This document shows positions 25,113-27,435 of a DNA stretch of 27,435 nucleotides, in pieces (within the stretch, counting starts at the first letter, position 1; each line of letters starts with the position of its first letter). The position numbers and the translations under genes were made by a program. Under the pieces are notes generated by a model, which was not told the DNA's origin, did not search any database, and was given only the letters and a program-made list of their open reading frames with translations. The stretch is from Psychrobacter sp. (GTDB lineage: Bacteria > Pseudomonadota > Gammaproteobacteria > Pseudomonadales > Moraxellaceae): assembly GCF_030454045.1 (NCBI RefSeq), contig NZ_JAKDJE010000037.1:1-27435 (forward strand), in the 5' to 3' direction.

Positions 25113-25577
25113 TGAGTTCATCCTTGAAATGATCGATTTAATACAATTAGCGGCATTAATATATAAGTATTAATCCGTTACACCTGAGTAATAATATAGC
25201 AATTTTTGTGATAAATAAACCAAAGTATCTTTTCTCTTTTGCCTCAATATTATACATTAAGCTTTTGAGAAAACCTTCTTATTTTTTGTATTCACTGAGA
25301 ACCTACATAGTTTCGCTGTGTGGAACTATGTTTCATCTTTATTTAAGCAAATTTTATCCCTGTTGTAAACCTTTACTACTCTTTAGCTAAAGGCTTCTTG
25401 CCATACTCTCGATTTATTGTTATTCCCTTCTTAACTCTGCTATATTTTTATTACTTATTTTTTTGTCGCGTTATGTCTCATTATTACCTTATGCTCAAGG
25501 TATTTAGACAAACTGGCACATGCCTCCTTATCTAATCTAAAGCCATTATTTTTTATGACCGAACTTGGATAACTCTT
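25113..25577. other. AT-rich intergenic region
   Basis: These 465 bases contain no credible gene. A short 60-codon ORF at 25208-25390 has no ribosome site and low complexity. An inverted repeat, ACATAGTT (25305-25312) and AACTATGT (25324-25331), is the only clear structure. The region must hold the leftward promoter of the TAXI operon and the rightward promoter of the broken phosphorylase gene; neither is well defined. Confidence 0.5.
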
Positions 25578-25860
25578 ATGACAATACCCACTACAGAAGC
25601 ATCAGAATCTTTGTCTGCTGACATTGCCATCATTGGTGGTAGTGGCTTGTATCAGGTCCAAGCACTGACTAATAAGCGCAGCGTGACGATACAAACCCGT
25701 TATGGCAGTCCATCCGATGACATTTTTTTGGGTGAATTAGAAGGAGTAACGGTTGCTTTTCTGACGCGGCATGGTCAAGGTCATAAGCTGACTCCATCTG
25801 AAGTATCCTACCGTGCCAATATTTACGCCCTAAAAACACTAGGTGTACGCGACTTTGACA
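25578..25860 (+). pseudogene. mtnP: S-methyl-5'-thioadenosine phosphorylase, truncated
   Basis: The first 93 or so residues match the N-terminus of MTA phosphorylase, which splits methylthioadenosine from polyamine synthesis into adenine and 5-methylthioribose-1-phosphate. IAIIGGSGLYQV carries the phosphate-binding loop; FLTRHGQGHKLTPSEVSYRANIYALKTLGV is the next conserved block. After GVRD the similarity ends abruptly, and the frame runs into reversed transposase DNA until a stop at 25914-25916. About two thirds of the enzyme (normally near 290 residues), including the nucleoside site, is missing and does not reappear before the next gene. The related purine nucleoside phosphorylase is a less likely parent. 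It cannot be active. Confidence 0.85.
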
Positions 25861-26051
25861 TCGTGGGTTGTGCCATCGATAAAGACCCACTCAAGGTCTG
25901 CGTCTTTGATCAGTGACGTAAATAATGCCATCAGCTTATTACTGCGAAACCAGCGCTGGTAAGCTTTATAGATGGTATTAGGCTTGCCAAAATACTCGGG
26001 TAAGTCTTGTCCAGTGTTCATCTTTGAGATTGGTGCGAGGCATAGCGAACG
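25861..26051 (-). mobile_element. IS5-family transposase remnant
   Basis: On the minus strand, 26043 begins MPRTNLKDEHWTRL, the usual N-terminus of IS5-family (IS427-type) transposases. After about 14 codons the frame jumps to LPEYFGKPNTIYKAYQRWFR and DADLEWVFIDGT, which in intact elements lies some 40 residues further on. The remnant thus has an internal deletion with a frameshift, and it stops at the junction with the phosphorylase gene near 25860, before the catalytic core is complete. ATAGCGAACG at its outer edge is matched by an exact inverted copy at 26085-26094; this could be a terminal repeat. The element cannot move by itself. Confidence 0.82.
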
Positions 26052-26094
26052 ATATCTTTTTTGTGTGAGAACTTAAAGATTAACCGTTCGCTAT
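26042..26094. repeat. 10-bp inverted repeat next to the IS remnant
   Basis: ATAGCGAACG (26042-26051) and CGTTCGCTAT (26085-26094) are exact inverted copies 33 bases apart. The right copy is followed by a run of T. They may be ends of an IS or a leftover of one; a terminator is less likely because of the long loop. Confidence 0.6.
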
Positions 26095-26188
26095 TTTTTT
26101 TGCCATTAATTTATACCCAATGTTCAACACGCCCTAAGATTATCTACGCCATTTTCGATTATTTTCATAATCCAGTATTCACTTTATC

Positions 26189-26220
26189 AAAAAATAAGGC
26201 CACGAATGGCCTTATTTTTT
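26189..26220. terminator. Bidirectional terminator
   Basis: AAAAAATAAGGCCA (26189-26202) pairs over 14 bases with TGGCCTTATTTTTT (26207-26220) around the loop CGAA. It lies seven bases after the stop of the minus-strand ene-reductase and has T-runs on both strands. Confidence 0.9.
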
Positions 26221-26226
26221 CAATAG

Positions 26227-27366
26227 CTACTTTTGATAATAAGGATAATCGCTATAGCCTATTTCCGTGCCACCATACATTGTGGCTGGATCTACCTCAT
26301 TGAGCGGCCAATGATGAGCTATGCGCTCTGGTAAATCAGGATTAGCAATAAAAGGACGACCAAAAGCAAATAAATCACCATAACCTTTAGATAACATATT
26401 GAGCGATTTCTCTACAGTGTATTTTCCCGCATAAATAATACGTCCTGAAAACTCAGCTCTAACCGCTTGATAAAAGGGCTCTGGTAAATCAGGGGCACTA
26501 TCCCAATCAGCTTCTGCAATGGACAAATAAGCGATGCCCGCTTTCTCAAGTACTTTAACCGCTTCAATATAAGTATGATGAGGATCTGATTCTACCAGCC
26601 CTAAGTACACACGATCCTCACCGGTACTAGCAAACAAAGGCGCAAAACGGACGCCTAAACGATCAGCACCGACCACATCACTGACAGCAGCAACCACTTC
26701 TTTTAGGAACCGCAAACGATTCGCTAGCGAGCCACCATACTGGTCATCACGTTTATTGCTATGCTCAGAGATAAACTGGTTCACTAAATAACCATTGGCA
26801 CAGTGCAGCTCTACCCCATCAAAACCCGCTTCTAAGGCGTTGCGAGCGGCTTGAGCGTACATCGTTATCAACTCGCTCACCTCTTCTGTGCTCAGTGCCC
26901 GCGGCTCACTTGGATCAGCTAAAGCACCTTCGCCTGGACCTGTTTCAATGAATACTTTGACATTATCAGCAGTAATAGCAGAGGGCGCTACAGGCTGATT
27001 TTGGTTGGGTTGTAAGCTAGTATGAGACACACGGCCAACGTGCCATAGCTGAGCAAAAATAATACCGCCCTTGGCATGTACCGCTTGCGTGATTTTTTTC
27101 CAGCCTTCAATTTGTGCTTGCGTATGAATACCTGGCGTCCATGCATAACCTTGGCCTCTGGGTTCGATCTGTGTCCCCTCCGTCACCATAAAGCCTGCAG
27201 AAGCACGCTGGGCATAATAACTTGCCATTAAATCATTAGGAATATTGCCAGGTTGCGTGCTACGAGAGCGCGTCAATGGTGGCATCACAATACGATTTTT
27301 AAGCGTATAAGGCCCAAGTTTTACAGGCGAAAACAGTGCACTGGTATTAGGAATAGTTTGTTTCAT
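26227..27366 (-). CDS. nemA: NemA-like ene-reductase (old yellow enzyme family)
   Basis: A 379-residue FMN-binding TIM barrel that uses NAD(P)H to reduce activated C=C bonds (for example N-ethylmaleimide) and, in some relatives, nitro compounds. Family features: FSPVKLGPYTLKNRIVMPPLTRSR (12-35), AQLWHVGRVSH (105-115), the substrate-binding His188 and Asn191 in VELHCANGYLVNQF, NKRDDQYGGSLANR (204-217), and FGRPFIANPDLP (335-346) around the FMN phosphate. The ending MYGGTEIGYSDYPYY matches the NemA branch. AGAGAA lies five bases before the ATG. The gene appears to be transcribed alone; its regulator (NemR in E. coli) is not in the window but could lie just to the right. The symbol denotes the closest type and not a tested activity. 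Confidence 0.93.
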   Translation of the reverse strand: MKQTIPNTSALFSPVKLGPYTLKNRIVMPPLTRSRSTQPGNIPNDLMASYYAQRASAGFMVTEGTQIEPRGQGYAWTPGIHTQAQIEGWKKITQAVHAKGGIIFAQLWHVGRVSHTSLQPNQNQPVAPSAITADNVKVFIETGPGEGALADPSEPRALSTEEVSELITMYAQAARNALEAGFDGVELHCANGYLVNQFISEHSNKRDDQYGGSLANRLRFLKEVVAAVSDVVGADRLGVRFAPLFASTGEDRVYLGLVESDPHHTYIEAVKVLEKAGIAYLSIAEADWDSAPDLPEPFYQAVRAEFSGRIIYAGKYTVEKSLNMLSKGYGDLFAFGRPFIANPDLPERIAHHWPLNEVDPATMYGGTEIGYSDYPYYQK

Positions 27367-27435
27367 AACATTCTCTTTTATAACCCCACTCTCAACTTCG
27401 AAAGTGATTGAAAAAAGAAGAGCACCTCACTAATC

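Noticed and set aside
25208..25390. 60-codon ORF in the gap before the phosphorylase remnant
   Set aside because: No ribosome site, low complexity, AT-driven amino acids; probably chance.
26042..26100. Terminator made of the 10-bp inverted repeat plus T-run
   Set aside because: The loop of 33 bases is too long for a typical Rho-independent terminator, and no intact gene ends there; an IS end is the better explanation.
26780..26830. Cysteine after His188 in the NemA-like HxxN motif (HCAN) as a novel active site
   Set aside because: This position varies in the family (Gly, Ser and others), and the binding residues His and Asn are kept.
1..27435. CRISPR arrays, tRNA or rRNA genes, prophage or integrase genes
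   Set aside because: None was seen on either strand; the only mobile sequence is the IS5-family remnant.

Overview
The window looks like chromosomal DNA from a Moraxellaceae gammaproteobacterium, most likely Psychrobacter. This is inferred from moderate AT-richness, the protein flavour of AcnB, LipA, the TAXI-TRAP proteins and the NemA-like enzyme, and compact housekeeping genes mixed with an accessory island. No database search was possible, so the genus is an inference.

Region 1 (1-771) is the 3' part of a glutaminase gene. Its coding frame appears to be broken by an insertion of about 35 bp just after the catalytic Ser-x-x-Lys motif.

Region 2 (about 960-13481) is the core of the window: a tellurium-resistance-type (Ter) stress island. 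A first operon (terD-like, an AIM24/TIGR00266 protein, terZ-like) has a well-formed sigma70-type promoter and ends in a hairpin terminator. A terA-like gene with two TerD domains points the other way; a 9-bp tandem repeat lies in its upstream region. Divergent from terA is a probable seven-gene operon: ATP-grasp ligase, TerD-trypsin fusion, NYN nuclease with two OST-HTH (LOTUS) domains, phosphoribosyltransferase with TRSP domain, HAD phosphatase, StiP/PRTase protein with a PELOTA-like tail, and a CitE/HpcH-like lyase. It ends in a strong terminator. The ATP-grasp, PRTase, HAD and CitE-like set is the one proposed in comparative genomics of Ter systems to make a nucleoside-like metabolite. The protease and RNA-linked domains suggest a processing or effector side. 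No TerB or TerC gene is in the window.

Region 3 (13548-16713) holds an alpha/beta hydrolase, a crotonase-family enoyl-CoA isomerase/hydratase, a PACE-type small efflux protein and a DUF805 membrane protein.

Region 4 (16837-21517) holds aconitase B, a divergent carboxymuconolactone-decarboxylase-family protein and lipoyl synthase (lipA). The lipA leader contains four complementary arms.

Region 5 (21547-25112, minus strand) is a TAXI-type TRAP transport operon: lipoprotein receptor, DUF1850 protein and fused permease, with overlapping genes.

Region 6 (25578-27366) holds the 5' third of an MTA phosphorylase gene cut off by a decayed IS5-family transposase remnant, then a NemA-like ene-reductase on the minus strand.

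No tRNA, rRNA or CRISPR array was seen.
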